A stretch of DNA of 64,000 bases from Thermoclostridium stercorarium subsp. stercorarium DSM 8532 (lineage in GTDB: Bacteria > Bacillota > Clostridia > DSM-8532). Position numbers and translations under genes: made by a program. The stretch is from assembly GCF_000331995.1 (NCBI RefSeq), contig NC_020134.1, forward strand, positions 2,764,627-2,828,626, in the 5' to 3' direction. The notes beneath the pieces were generated by a model that was not told the DNA's origin, made no database searches, and saw only the letters and a program-made list of their open reading frames with translations. Below are positions 25,589 to 34,703 of the stretch, piece by piece; position 1 is the stretch's first letter; every line of letters starts with the position of its first letter.

Positions 25589-25612
25589 GGGGTTTGTGTT
25601 TTCACAAACCCC
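25589..25612 (-). terminator. possible rubredoxin terminator
   Basis: GGGGTTTGTG / CACAAACCCC hairpin with a 4-nt loop, just downstream of the rubredoxin stop. The T-run is poor (CGTTATTAAT), so activity is uncertain. Confidence 0.5.
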
Positions 25613-25618
25613 ATTCCG

Positions 25619-25777
25619 TTATTCCTTCTCAAACATGTCCTTGCCGACACCGCAGTCCGGACAGACCCAATCGTCCGGCAAATCTTCAAAAGGCGTTCCC
25701 GGCGCTATACCATGCTCAGGATCTCCTACCTCCGGATCATAAACATAACCGCATACAGTGCAAACCCACTTTTCCAT
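25619..25777 (-). CDS. rubredoxin
   Basis: Small one-iron electron carrier. 52 aa, the usual length: Cys6-x2-Cys9-Gly and Cys39-Pro-x-Cys42-Gly bind the iron, and the WVC(T/P) contexts and [12 protein letters not shown] loop are standard. Start is ATG 25777 behind GGGGTG; a longer frame upstream lacks similarity. Serves oxygen or peroxide detoxification in anaerobes; the partner is not in the window. Confidence 0.96.
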   Translation of the reverse strand: MEKWVCTVCGYVYDPEVGDPEHGIAPGTPFEDLPDDWVCPDCGVGKDMFEKE

Positions 25778-25871
25778 AAAAACACCCCTTTCCACTACCT
25801 TCTTTAAATATACCACTATCCTCTTTACAGGACAACCCATATTTTTCAGATAATTTTCCGTTTCTAACAAA

Positions 25872-26444
25872 TTATTGCATATGGGGATTTAAAAGCTTTC
25901 CGCCGGTCCTGTGATATTTCCATAAGGCATACTGCAGCCCGTCGGCAATGGTTTCGCTCATTTTCATAACAAGGCTAAGCCTGGTATTCTGAAGAACCAT
26001 GAAATCCATAAATCCGCCATGGTTTACAATACCTGTGATATGGATATCGCCGGTTTCAGGCAAATCCTTTTTCAAACCCGAGCCCGGTTTCAGAGGCCCT
26101 TTTGCCACTTTTATATAACCTATGTTCCCATGCGTTCCAAGACATGCATCCACGGCTATTATAAAATTATTTGGGATATCTCTGTTTATTCTTTCCAGCG
26201 TTTCTTTTAGATTCACCGCATGAACCGGATGATCCAGTGTCCCGACAACCAAAGCGCTTAAAGTGCGATACCGGCTCAGCCTGTATCCTACCAGTGGCCC
26301 CAGGGAATCCCCCGTGGATCTGTCTGTGCCTATGCATAAAATAACAATTTTTTCATTGGAACTCAGGCCTGACAGATGTTTAAGTACCGCCCGCCCTACC
26401 TCCAGAACCGCATTGCTCTTGTAAACATCAATCCAATCCTTCAA
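25872..26444 (-). CDS. yyaC: YyaC-type sporulation protein (GPR-fold)
   Basis: Sporulation-associated protein related to germination/spore proteases. 190 aa; conserved [33 protein letters not shown] and IIAVDACLG...[17 protein letters not shown] start after AAGGAGAAGG. It supports an endospore-forming host. Confidence 0.88.
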   Translation of the reverse strand: MKDWIDVYKSNAVLEVGRAVLKHLSGLSSNEKIVILCIGTDRSTGDSLGPLVGYRLSRYRTLSALVVGTLDHPVHAVNLKETLERINRDIPNNFIIAVDACLGTHGNIGYIKVAKGPLKPGSGLKKDLPETGDIHITGIVNHGGFMDFMVLQNTRLSLVMKMSETIADGLQYALWKYHRTGGKLLNPHMQ

Positions 26445-26780
26445 TATTCCTTCTCCTTTTCCATACCCATCCTGTTTCCAGCTATTTAATGATTATTCCC
26501 CTGTGAGGCATTCTTATGCATTGCAACCGAACAATCCCGGAAATTAATGCTATTCTGCTTTGCAGTGGCGGCGGGGCGGATTGTTCCATAATTAAATAAT
26601 GTCGAAACGGCAATTTCCATTGCGGCTGTTTGTATTTTATGTTAATATATGTTTAATAACCGAAAAAATTCTTTAATATAACACATTGCTTTTACGGGGC
26701 TGAAAATTCAGTGTGTTCCGTGAAACACGGGTGTTCTTTTCAAGCCTCGTTATATAATTTAAGGACAGGCAGGATAACGT
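26445..26780. other. intergenic region with a candidate promoter for the PAS-SpoIIE gene
   Basis: Divergent upstream regions of yyaC and the phosphatase gene. A TATAAT at 26753-26758 on the plus strand could serve the phosphatase, with no convincing -35. A small inverted repeat (GTGTT...AACAC, 26713-26727) is present. No gene seen. Confidence 0.35.
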
Positions 26781-27920
26781 ATGTTTTCACCTTATTTTTC
26801 CTCAGGGAATTCAAGCTTCAAGTTTATATTGGACATACTCGACGGCATGGACGACTGGGTGCGTGTTGTGGACCGCTCCAATTCGGTTATTTTCATAAAC
26901 CGATCCATGGAAAGGGATCTGGGGATACGGGATCTTGCAGGGAAAAAATGCTATGAAATTATGGGCTGCGGCGATCCCTGCGATAACTGCATAACCGATA
27001 AGGCGGTTTTTGAAGGCAAATCCTGCAAAAAGATAGAGGTATTCAACAACAGGATTTTTTCGGTAATGAGCTCGCCCATCATAGCCGACGACGGGAACGT
27101 GTATTATGCCGTTGAGGTTCTGCGGGATATTACGAAGGAAAAGGAAATGGAAAGGGAACTGATAAGGCAGAACCAGAAGCTGCAGCATGACCTGGAAATG
27201 GCCAGGAAGCTTCAGATGCAGCTTTTGCCTCGGAAAAATGTAAAAATCCCGGGCCTGGATTTTGCTTACCTTTATCAGCCATGCGACGATTTAAGCGGCG
27301 ATATGGTAAACATCTTCCAGGTTGACAGGGATCGTGTCGGCATTTATATAGCCGACGTGTCGGGGCATGGGGTGTCTGCTTCAATGCTTACCATATTTAT
27401 AATATCCACACTGAACCAAAAGACCCGTTCACCCTCAAGGGCTCTGTACAGGCTGTTCAGGCAGTACAATCTGGGTGACTTTGACAAGGATTCCTATATT
27501 ACCATATTCTACGGGATATATAATACCCGTACCCGTGTATTAACCTATTCCAATGCCGGGCATAACTGCGCTCCTGTGATAATAGGCCGGAACGGCGTTA
27601 AAAAGCTGTATATGCCCGCCATACCCATAAGCAATTGGGTTGACGATCCCAAATATTACGACGCAACCATACAACTGGATACGGGTGACAGATTGTTCCT
27701 GTACACCGACGGTGTAGCGGATCAATGGCTTGAAGAGCCGGGAAAAATTACATCCGACGGCTTTATTATGGAAACGCTGAGCGAGAAAAACAGTGATTTG
27801 CAGGCAATCCTGAACAAAATATACGATTATGTACATACCCGTCTTGAAAATATAGGCGTAAGACAAAAAGACGATATAACCATGGCTTTGATGCAGCCGG
27901 TTCAGTCAAAAGGCTGCTGA
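26781..27920 (+). CDS. PAS domain-SpoIIE/PP2C serine phosphatase
   Basis: Probable partner-switching phosphatase that dephosphorylates an anti-anti-sigma factor. 379 aa. A PAS sensor covers residues about 15-120 and carries four Cys (57, 63, 67, 70: CYEIMGCGDPCDNC), a common redox/metal-ready arrangement. A short coiled coil (ELIRQNQKLQHDLEMARKLQ) leads to the PP2C domain with metal-ligand motifs DDLSGDMVNIF, IADVSGHGVSASM, TYSNAGHNCAP, LFLYTDGVAD and QKDDITMAL. No antagonist or kinase gene is adjacent, so the target is unknown. Confidence 0.87.
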   Translation: MFSPYFSSGNSSFKFILDILDGMDDWVRVVDRSNSVIFINRSMERDLGIRDLAGKKCYEIMGCGDPCDNCITDKAVFEGKSCKKIEVFNNRIFSVMSSPIIADDGNVYYAVEVLRDITKEKEMERELIRQNQKLQHDLEMARKLQMQLLPRKNVKIPGLDFAYLYQPCDDLSGDMVNIFQVDRDRVGIYIADVSGHGVSASMLTIFIISTLNQKTRSPSRALYRLFRQYNLGDFDKDSYITIFYGIYNTRTRVLTYSNAGHNCAPVIIGRNGVKKLYMPAIPISNWVDDPKYYDATIQLDTGDRLFLYTDGVADQWLEEPGKITSDGFIMETLSEKNSDLQAILNKIYDYVHTRLENIGVRQKDDITMALMQPVQSKGC

Positions 27921-28050
27921 GAACATTACATTTCTCTTCTTCTGTCGCATACATTTCACGCGCGAAAACCGGGCAGAATAAATTATAAAACCATTGCACA
28001 GCGGCCGTTTCCGGCATTGCGCAATATCCTTTCGGTGCAAATTTTTACTC

Positions 28051-28080
28051 TTTACAAAAGAACATATGTTCGGTTATAAT
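28051..28080 (+). promoter_or_regulatory. promoter with LexA (SOS) box
   Basis: TTTACA (28051-28056), 18-bp spacer, TATAAT (28075-28080). The spacer contains GAACATATGTTCG (28060-28072), matching the Gram-positive LexA box CGAAC-N4-GTTCG except for the first base. The box overlaps where RNA polymerase binds, so LexA would repress the next gene. Confidence 0.68.
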
Positions 28081-28134
28081 AATAGCATGAACGTAAAAAA
28101 TCTGTCTCCGAAGTAATACCAAAGGTGGTTCTCA

Positions 28135-28398
28135 ATGAAAATTCTTATGCGGCCTGTGGACATGATTAGCTATACAACAAAAGACGGGGCTGTTTACCCG
28201 GTTAAATTCCGTATAAGCGACGACAGGGATGAAAACAGGGTCATTCGGATAGACAGGGTGGTATCCCGCCGCGAGGAGAAGCTTGCCGGAAACCGCATGC
28301 TGGTTTTTACCGTGAAAAGCGTGATTAACGGTACCGAGTGCCTCTATGAAATGAAATACGAGCTCAGCACGTGTAAATGGTTTCTTTACAAAATTTAA
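28135..28398 (+). CDS. unrecognised 87-aa protein under probable LexA control
   Basis: Small basic soluble protein (VKFRISDDRDENRVIRIDRV, VKSVINGTECLYEMKYELS) with alternating strand-forming residues, no membrane segment and no family that I recognise. The ATG follows AAAGGTGGTT. Its promoter carries a LexA box, which suggests a DNA-damage-inducible role. It is convergent with the prenyl synthase gene; the two stops are 2 nt apart if the frameshift of that gene is accepted. Confidence 0.7.
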   Translation: MKILMRPVDMISYTTKDGAVYPVKFRISDDRDENRVIRIDRVVSRREEKLAGNRMLVFTVKSVINGTECLYEMKYELSTCKWFLYKI

Positions 28399-28400
28399 CC

Positions 28401-29358
28401 TCACTTTTTAAGAGTCATCATGATATCCCGGAAAACTTGTTTTTCGGGTACATCGGGCAAAGGCTCAAGCATCATATCGGCTTTTTTTAAGATAGCGATC
28501 AATCCAGGCACGGGTATCATCAATACCGCCCGAATTCAGGATTTCATTTATTATAAGCCCAACCTCCGCGTCGCTTACCTTTTTGTCAGCCATTATCCCT
28601 GAAACGGTTTCGGCAAAGGCGGGGTTTTTTCTTAATGCTATAATCAGGGGAATGGTAATTATTCCCTCCTTTATATCATTTCCTCTCGGCTTTCCCGTTT
28701 TTGCCTCATCCCCCACAAGATTCAGAACATCGTCGTACATCTGAAATGCCATACCGAAATAAAAGCCGAATTTCACAAGATTCTTCTGAACCTTTTCATC
28801 ACATCCCGAAAGAAAGGCACCTTCGCCGCAGGAAAAAGCAAACAGCGCCGAAGTTTTCCTGGCAATTCTTTTCAGGTACGTGAAAAGGGATATGCTCAAA
28901 TCAAATCTGCTGAAAAACTGTTCAATTTCAGCTTCACATATGGATTTTAAGCCTCCTGCGATTTTTTCAAGCCTGTCTTCGGGCAGACTTTTTGAAAGCA
29001 GAAGCACAGCCCGGGTCAAAAGAAAATCGCCCATGTAAACCGCTATTTTGTCACCGTAAAGTTTATTGGCAGTAGCCTTTCCCCGCCTCGTATCGGCGTC
29101 GTCAATGACATCGTCGTGCACAAGGGTTGCCATATGGAGAATTTCAATACCCGCAGCGGCGTCGTATATTTTTTCATTCTCCTGTTTTCCAAACCCCGCC
29201 GCAAGTATCGTAAAAGCGGGTCTGAGCCTTTTCCCGCCTGAAGAAAGCGTATGAAGAAACTCCTCGAAGGGTTTGCTTCTGCATCTGAGGCTTTTTTGAA
29301 TTATTTCCTCAACCTTTGCCAGTTTTTGTTTTATCTCCGGGTAATTGTCCCACAGCAT
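28401..29358 (-). CDS. polyprenyl diphosphate synthase, frameshifted near its C-terminus
   Basis: Trans-isoprenyl chain-elongation enzyme; makes the side chain for a quinone or other prenyl product. The first Asp-rich motif is LVHDDVIDDADTRRG, the second YDDVLNLVGDEAKTGKPRGN. As read, the protein stops early at 28465 (297 aa). After a 7-A run (28482-28488) a shift by one base gives LKKADMMLEPLPDVPEKQVF and RDIMMTLKK, ending at 28401, which restores the family length of about 318 aa. HepT/DmkB type is suggested by the flavoprotein and NADH dehydrogenase next door. Start ATG follows AAGGAG. Confidence 0.85.
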
Positions 29359-29490
29359 CGGGTTTCTCCTTATTGCCGTTATTCCGCTTTTATTCCGATT
29401 TGCAAAAATTCTATTATTTATTATTTTAGCCAGGCTGTTAAAAATTCTTAAGCATTATTAAAAGAAACAGTCAAAAAAGGAATTTTTATT

Positions 29491-29517
29491 CTAAAAAGAA
29501 AAGCCCCGGAAGGGCTT
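29491..29517 (-). terminator. terminator after the flavin lipoprotein gene
   Basis: AAGCCC / GGGCTT stem (29501-29517) with a GC-rich loop, followed on the minus strand by TTTTCTTTTTAG. Confidence 0.72.
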
Positions 29518-29528
29518 GGAGCTAATAT

Positions 29529-29948
29529 TTATTTACCTCCCTTTGCCTTTGCCAGGGCATCCTTAGCTGCTTCCTGGAATGCTTTCCATGAGCTTGTTGC
29601 ACCGGTTATCGAATCAACCTTTTCCACATCCTGAGTCTCTACCAGTTTCTCGGCATACTGTTTCGATGCCTCAAGAGCGGCCTGCGCCTTCTTGTAATTT
29701 TCCTCCCCGGAATCTTTTCCGTATGATTCATCCTTTAACGAACCGTCAGCGTTATACTGTAAGAATTCTGCCGATTCAATCTTTCCGTCCTTGACCTCAA
29801 TCTTCACAATCCCGTAGCCGCCGCGGCTGTCAGGTGTGCTCTGTCCTTCATATGTTCCGTCCTGCAATTTTGACTGTGATGTTCCTCCACATGCGGTCAG
29901 TGCAACAAGCAGACACACTGACATTAATAATGCTCCTATTTTCCTCAC
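29529..29948 (-). CDS. lipoprotein with covalent-FMN attachment domain (PplA-like)
   Basis: Surface lipoprotein of 139 aa. The signal ends in the lipobox LTAC with Cys20. The rest is one FMN-binding domain, with VKIEVKDGKIESAEFLQYNA and the ApbE flavinylation motif DSITGATSS at 112-120; Thr118 is the expected FMN acceptor. It resembles the PplA family, which holds flavin for extracellular electron transfer, but has one FMN domain instead of two. GTG start after GGGGTGATAAC. The NADH dehydrogenase gene is divergent on the other side. No flavin transferase gene is in the window. Confidence 0.82.
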   Translation of the reverse strand: MRKIGALLMSVCLLVALTACGGTSQSKLQDGTYEGQSTPDSRGGYGIVKIEVKDGKIESAEFLQYNADGSLKDESYGKDSGEENYKKAQAALEASKQYAEKLVETQDVEKVDSITGATSSWKAFQEAAKDALAKAKGGK

Positions 29949-30209
29949 TGTTATCACCCCGTAATGATTTAATTTTAACAATCAAAGCTATGCACCCTTT
30001 TTCTTTACCCAGAAAAAGCGGTAATAAAACAAAAATTTAACAACCTTATTGTTCTATATTATTTTATGAAATATAATAAAATTATACTTACATGAGAAAA
30101 TAAGTCAATCATCAGGATAATTTTTTTAATATATTTAAATGAGGTGGTAAACATATTATTGATTTACAATAAACAATATTAACGCTTTTAAAAAACTGGA
30201 GGTGTACCA

Positions 30210-31991
30210 ATGTCATACAGGGTTGTTGTCCTTGGGGCGGGTTATGCAGGTATTGAGGCGGCCATGACCCTGCACAAGAAAAAGAAAAAAACCGATAATA
30301 TCGAAATTATCCTGATCGATAAAAATCCATATCATACATTTCTGACCGAGCTTCACGAAGTGGCAGGTAACCGGGTGGACGCCGAAGCCGTTACCTATCC
30401 GCTTAATAAAATCTTCCGTTATACCGATGTACGCGTAATTCAGGATGAAATTGTCAGTTATGACTTTGAAAATAACAAAATCTTTTCAGAAAAACGTGAA
30501 TACCCCTATGACTATCTTATAATCGCCGCGGGAAGCAATCCGAATTACTATGGAATACCCGGTATGAAAGAAAACGCGTTCTCCCTCTGGTCTTACGAAG
30601 ATGCGCTGAGAATCCGCGGGCATATAGAAGACTGCTTTATAAAGGCATCACAGGAAACCGATCCCGAACTGAGGAGGAAACTTTTAACCATTGTTGTGGG
30701 TGGCGGCGGTTTTACAGGCGTAGAAGCCGTAGGAGAAATTGCCATATGGGTTAAATCCCTTTGCCGCGAGTACGGCATAAACAGATCCGAAGTAAGGCTG
30801 TACCTTGTCGAGGCATTGCCTGATATACTTCGCACAATGAAGGAAAAGAACCGGATAAAGGCAACAAAATACCTGAAAAACAGGCTGAAGGTTGAGGTTT
30901 TGACCAATACCACCATTACAAAGCTGGAGGACGACAAACTGTATTTCGGAGACGGAAGCAGTATCCTCACATCCACGGTTATCTGGACCGCCGGCGTGAA
31001 AGCCTGCGACATGACCAATAAAATGAATCTCCCAAAAGGACATGCCTGCCGCATTGAAGTGGACGAATACACACAGGTAAAAGGCTTTGATAATGTATAT
31101 GCGGTAGGTGATATAGCACTTTTTATCCACGAAGGCCAAGCATTGCCCGCCATGGTTGAAACAGCCCTCCAGACCGGTAAGGCAGCGGCAATGAACATTC
31201 TGCGTTCGATACGCGGAGAAGAGAAAAAGAAGCTTGAACCTAAATATCACGGCATGATGGTTTCGGTGGGTTATTATTTTGCCGTTGCCGAAATCATGGG
31301 TGTTTCGCTTAACAGGCTTTTTGCCGTTATTATGAAACATCTCGTAAACATGCATTATTATTTTGGAATTGGCGGATTTGAACTTGTTTTTCGCTACCTT
31401 AAGCATGAATTCCTGTATAAACGCCAGCACAAGCCGGCACTGGAAGCATTTATCACGAAAAAGACCATGCTGGTATGGCTTGTTCCGCTAAGGCTGTATA
31501 TTGGCTATTACTGGCTGATGGAAGGTTTAAAAAAGGCATGGGACGGATGGTTTGTGGTTGAAATGCTGGCAGGCCGGGCAACCGACGCTGAAGCGACCGC
31601 ATCGTTAACCGAGGAAGGCCGGAAAGTATTCCGTATTGTTTCCGAGCATACTCCACAGTGGTACGAATGGATTGTCGATCATGTTATCCTTCCGCGCCCC
31701 ATGCTTTTCCAGTATCTGATTGTTTTGACCGAAATAGGTTTGGGGCTTGCGTTTATTACAGGTACATTTACCATTCTTGCCGCAATCGTCGGCATTGGGT
31801 TAAATATTAACTTCCTGTTGTCCACCGGAATGTACCCTGAAACTTACTGGCTGATACCCGCGCAGATAGCCATGTTCCAGGATGCCGGGAAATCCTTCGG
31901 CGTGGACTATTACTTAATCCCTTATCTCACAAGGCAGTGGAGATACTTTGTAAGGAACAGGAAAATCAAACTTAACCTGTTCAGGGAATAA
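30210..31991 (+). CDS. type-II NADH:quinone dehydrogenase with C-terminal membrane domain (Ndh2-like)
   Basis: FAD enzyme that passes electrons from NADH to a membrane quinone. 593 aa. The first FAD-binding loop is VVLGAGYAGIEAAM (residues 5-18) and the NADH loop is VVGGGGFTGVEAVGEI, followed by YAVGDIALF. Beyond residue 410 the usual NDH-2 fold ends and a DoxX-like segment with about four hydrophobic helices follows (VWLVPLRLYIGYYWLMEGLK, LFQYLIVLTEIGLGLAFITG, ILAAIVGIGLNINFLLSTGM). This two-part layout is that of the Ndh2 used in flavin-based electron export. ATG follows GGAGGTG. Confidence 0.88.
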   Translation: MSYRVVVLGAGYAGIEAAMTLHKKKKKTDNIEIILIDKNPYHTFLTELHEVAGNRVDAEAVTYPLNKIFRYTDVRVIQDEIVSYDFENNKIFSEKREYPYDYLIIAAGSNPNYYGIPGMKENAFSLWSYEDALRIRGHIEDCFIKASQETDPELRRKLLTIVVGGGGFTGVEAVGEIAIWVKSLCREYGINRSEVRLYLVEALPDILRTMKEKNRIKATKYLKNRLKVEVLTNTTITKLEDDKLYFGDGSSILTSTVIWTAGVKACDMTNKMNLPKGHACRIEVDEYTQVKGFDNVYAVGDIALFIHEGQALPAMVETALQTGKAAAMNILRSIRGEEKKKLEPKYHGMMVSVGYYFAVAEIMGVSLNRLFAVIMKHLVNMHYYFGIGGFELVFRYLKHEFLYKRQHKPALEAFITKKTMLVWLVPLRLYIGYYWLMEGLKKAWDGWFVVEMLAGRATDAEATASLTEEGRKVFRIVSEHTPQWYEWIVDHVILPRPMLFQYLIVLTEIGLGLAFITGTFTILAAIVGIGLNINFLLSTGMYPETYWLIPAQIAMFQDAGKSFGVDYYLIPYLTRQWRYFVRNRKIKLNLFRE

Positions 31992-32018
31992 AGCAATGAA
32001 ATATACGAAATGAAACAT

Positions 32019-32080
32019 AAATATCAGTGCTGTCACGCTGTGTATAAATACAGAAGGCCGCACTGATATTTTATTTTTTA
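32019..32080 (+). terminator. terminator between ndh and the VanZ-like gene
   Basis: AAATATCAGTGC (32019-32030) and GCACTGATATTT (32060-32071) pair perfectly, and CTGT/ACAG pairing closes the inner loop. TTTATTTTTTA follows on the plus strand, and A-rich bases precede, so it may act in both directions. Confidence 0.7.
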
Positions 32081-32081
32081 T

Positions 32082-32570
32082 TCAATCATTGGCTTCCGCA
32101 TGGTCTGGCAGCTCATTACGCCGGCTTATTATGCTTCCGAAAACAAAGGCAAGAATCCGGTAAATAACAAGCCCTGCGGCAGCACCCGCGCAGTCAATAA
32201 ATACATCGGACGCCTTCGCTCCCCGCCCGGGAACGTACAACTGGTGAATTTCATCCGACACCGCATAAAGCGCGCATAAAAAGAACGACAAAAGCGCGCT
32301 TTTATTCATAGGAAATCCGCTTCGCCGGAACGCGTTCATTGCCAGAAGCCCTAATACCAGATAGCAAAAAAAGTGGGCGTTTTTCCTGATTATGTGGTTT
32401 AAAACCTTGGCGTTAATCTCGGCTTCAGGTTTTACTTTTTCCACGGTCTTAACAACAATATCGGTTACTCCGCCACTCAGCTGATTGGACTGTTCCGCAA
32501 CCTGCGCTGACAGACAGAAAATAACCACCATCCATAAAACAACTGCTGCCCAGGATATTTTTTTATACAT
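32082..32570 (-). CDS. VanZ-like family membrane protein
   Basis: 162 aa, four predicted membrane helices. VanZ-like signatures: LSAQVAEQSNQLSGGVTD near the start, and HFFCYLVLGLLA, YAVSDEIHQLYVPGRGAK, SDVFIDCAGAAAGL. Family role is unclear (low-level teicoplanin resistance in VanZ itself); no other van gene is present, so no resistance function should be assumed. Confidence 0.85.
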   Translation of the reverse strand: MYKKISWAAVVLWMVVIFCLSAQVAEQSNQLSGGVTDIVVKTVEKVKPEAEINAKVLNHIIRKNAHFFCYLVLGLLAMNAFRRSGFPMNKSALLSFFLCALYAVSDEIHQLYVPGRGAKASDVFIDCAGAAAGLVIYRILAFVFGSIISRRNELPDHAEAND

Positions 32571-32660
32571 CTGCCCGTAATCCTTTTAATTTACTTTAAA
32601 GTCAAATTTCCGGATATATACTGCAAATTATACCAGTCAAACATCAATTTGTATATATTT

Positions 32661-33083
32661 TTATTTGCAGTTGGGACATATGCCGTATATTTCAAGCTTA
32701 TGACCCGTAAGTTCAAAACCCTGTTTATTGCACATTTCCCGCGCATATTCGTCAATCGGACAATCCTCTATGGATATCATCCGGTTGCACACGGTGCAGA
32801 CAAGATGATGCTTGTGCTCTACCCTTTTGTATTCGTACATTGACTTATTGAAATCCATTAACGTGGTTTTTTCAACCAAGCCGTTCTTCAGCAGGACATC
32901 CATTGTCCTGTATACCGTTGAAAGATTAACAGACGTAATCATGTTTCTTAAAAGGTTAAAAACCTCTTCGACGGTCATCGGAGTTTCAGCGCCATCCAGT
33001 ATTTCAAGGACTTTAACCCTTACATTTGTAATTCTGAGCCCTTTTTGCATAAGCAATTTGCGATAAACGTTATTTTCAGCCAA
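32661..33083 (-). CDS. zur: Fur-family repressor, probably the zinc regulator Zur
   Basis: 140-aa metal-sensing repressor. Winged helix (GLRITNVRVKVLEILDGA, NLSTVYRTMDVLLKNGLVE), then a sensor with His-rich HKHHLVCTVCNR and a C-terminal ICPNCK completing a Cys4 structural zinc site. It is the last gene of the znuA-znuC-znuB operon, starting one nucleotide after the znuB stop, so zinc uptake is its target by context. TTG start after GGGGAGAGG. Confidence 0.85.
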   Translation of the reverse strand: MAENNVYRKLLMQKGLRITNVRVKVLEILDGAETPMTVEEVFNLLRNMITSVNLSTVYRTMDVLLKNGLVEKTTLMDFNKSMYEYKRVEHKHHLVCTVCNRMISIEDCPIDEYAREMCNKQGFELTGHKLEIYGICPNCK

Positions 33084-33084
33084 C

Positions 33085-33918
33085 TCAATCCTCTCCCCGA
33101 ATTTTAACCGCTCTTTTTATCCTTTCTTTAAAGCTTTTGACCAAAAGTGTGGCTACCAGCGTCAGAACCCCCGTCATAACAATGGTTCCTCCGGGCTTCA
33201 AATCCAGGTAGTACGAAAGGAAAAGCCCCGTCACGACAAAAAACACCGAAAACAGAACCGAAAAAACAACGGTTTTTTTATAGCTTTTCGCAATCTGCAT
33301 CGACACTGCTACGGGAAGCACCATCATCGACGAAACCACAAGCGTTCCCACTACCCGCGAGGATATAGAGATTGTAACGGCGGTCAGAACGGTAAAAATA
33401 ACGGTCACCAGTTTCACAGGTATGCCTGCAAGCCTTGCCGACTCCTCGTCAAAAGTTACGTAAAACAAAGCCCTGTAAAGCAAAAGGAACATTGCAAGCA
33501 CTACAACCGAAAGCCCTATTATCAGGTATTTCTCAAAGGGATTTATCGCCATCAGGCTTCCGAAAAGGAAACTGTTGAAATTCCCGCTTGTGACAAATCC
33601 CGAAAGTATCGCCGCAAGCCCTATACCGAAAGACATGATTACCGCTGTTGATATTTCGCCGTATTTTGGAATAGCGCTGCGTATTTTTTCAATACACAGT
33701 GAGGCAATCACCGCAAACACCACGGCGCTTAGAATGGGATTTATGCCGAAAACCAGACCTGCAGCTACACCGGCAAGCGAAATATGGGATAACGCATCAC
33801 CCATTATGGAAAGCCTTCTTAACACAACAACAGTCCCTATGCATGGAATTATAGCCGCGATTAAAATGCCGACGATAAAGGCATTAACCATAAAATCATA
33901 CTTAAACATTTCCAGCAT
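33085..33918 (-). CDS. znuB: zinc ABC transporter permease
   Basis: Membrane subunit of the ABC-3 zinc/manganese transporter class. 277 aa, about eight hydrophobic helices, with MGDALSHISLAGVAAGL and VSSRVVGTLVVSSMMVLPVA hallmarks. ATG 33918 overlaps the znuC stop (TGATG). Earlier in-frame codons lie inside znuC. Confidence 0.92.
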   Translation of the reverse strand: MLEMFKYDFMVNAFIVGILIAAIIPCIGTVVVLRRLSIMGDALSHISLAGVAAGLVFGINPILSAVVFAVIASLCIEKIRSAIPKYGEISTAVIMSFGIGLAAILSGFVTSGNFNSFLFGSLMAINPFEKYLIIGLSVVVLAMFLLLYRALFYVTFDEESARLAGIPVKLVTVIFTVLTAVTISISSRVVGTLVVSSMMVLPVAVSMQIAKSYKKTVVFSVLFSVFFVVTGLFLSYYLDLKPGGTIVMTGVLTLVATLLVKSFKERIKRAVKIRGED

Positions 33919-34694
33919 CAGTTGTTCACCTGCCTTGCGTGACCGCAGAACCGGCACAGCCGGCTTTGGATTTTTACAGGATAACCATATACATCCGAAA
34001 CAATGTCACCAGCTTCGGGGTCCTTCATATCATGCACCGAAAGCCCTTTTTCTTCAAGGACTATCAGTTTGTTCGCGTGGGCGGTTATCGCCCCTATATC
34101 ATGGGTTACCATTATTATTGTAATCCCCAGTTCGCTGTTCAGCCTTGCCAGAAGGCAGTACAGCGCTTCCTCGGATTTGGCGTCAATTCCCACCGTCGGT
34201 TCGTCCAAAAACATTATTTCAGGCTCGGTTACAAGTACCCGGGCAATAAAAACCCTCTGCTGCTGTCCTCCCGAAAGCCTTCCGATCATTTTATCGCCAT
34301 AGTCCTGCATTCCCACTTTTTTCAGCGCTTCGTTGATTCTCCGGTTATAATCCCGCAGCTTTCTTTGAAAAAGGCCCTTGTTTGCAAGCAGGGCTGCGCC
34401 CACAATTTCGTTTACCGTTGCGGGAAAATCACCGTTGAAGCTGTTGGCTTTCTGGGAAACATAACCTATTTTCGGCCATTCGCTGAATTTTCTTATATCC
34501 TCGCCAAAAATCCTTATCTGCCCCGCTTCGGGAGTAAGTATCCCCAGCATAAGCTTAATCAGCGTACTTTTCCCAGAGCCGTTAGGGCCGATAATACCGA
34601 CAAAATCGCCTTTGTTCACCGAAAAGCTCACGTTTTTAAAAATATATTTCTTCTGATACGCAAATGTTAAATTTTCAACTTCCAGTATACGCAT
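33918..34694 (-). CDS. znuC: zinc ABC transporter ATP-binding protein
   Basis: ATPase of the zinc importer. 258 aa: Walker A GPNGSGKST, signature LSGGQQQRVFIARVL, Walker B IMFLDEPTVGID and H-loop VTHD. The last 15 residues end in CRFCGHARQVNN, a Cys-x2-Cys-Gly-His tail that could contact metal. Ten nt downstream of znuA, one-base overlap with znuB. Confidence 0.93.
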   Translation of the reverse strand: MRILEVENLTFAYQKKYIFKNVSFSVNKGDFVGIIGPNGSGKSTLIKLMLGILTPEAGQIRIFGEDIRKFSEWPKIGYVSQKANSFNGDFPATVNEIVGAALLANKGLFQRKLRDYNRRINEALKKVGMQDYGDKMIGRLSGGQQQRVFIARVLVTEPEIMFLDEPTVGIDAKSEEALYCLLARLNSELGITIIMVTHDIGAITAHANKLIVLEEKGLSVHDMKDPEAGDIVSDVYGYPVKIQSRLCRFCGHARQVNN

Positions 34695-34703
34695 ATGCTC
34701 CCC

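Noticed and set aside
28087-28116. Nine-codon ATG frame upstream of the LexA-controlled gene
   Set aside because: Too short to support as a gene; no ribosome site seen.
32082-32570. Teicoplanin resistance from the VanZ-like gene
   Set aside because: VanZ-like domains are widespread with unclear role and no van cluster is present.
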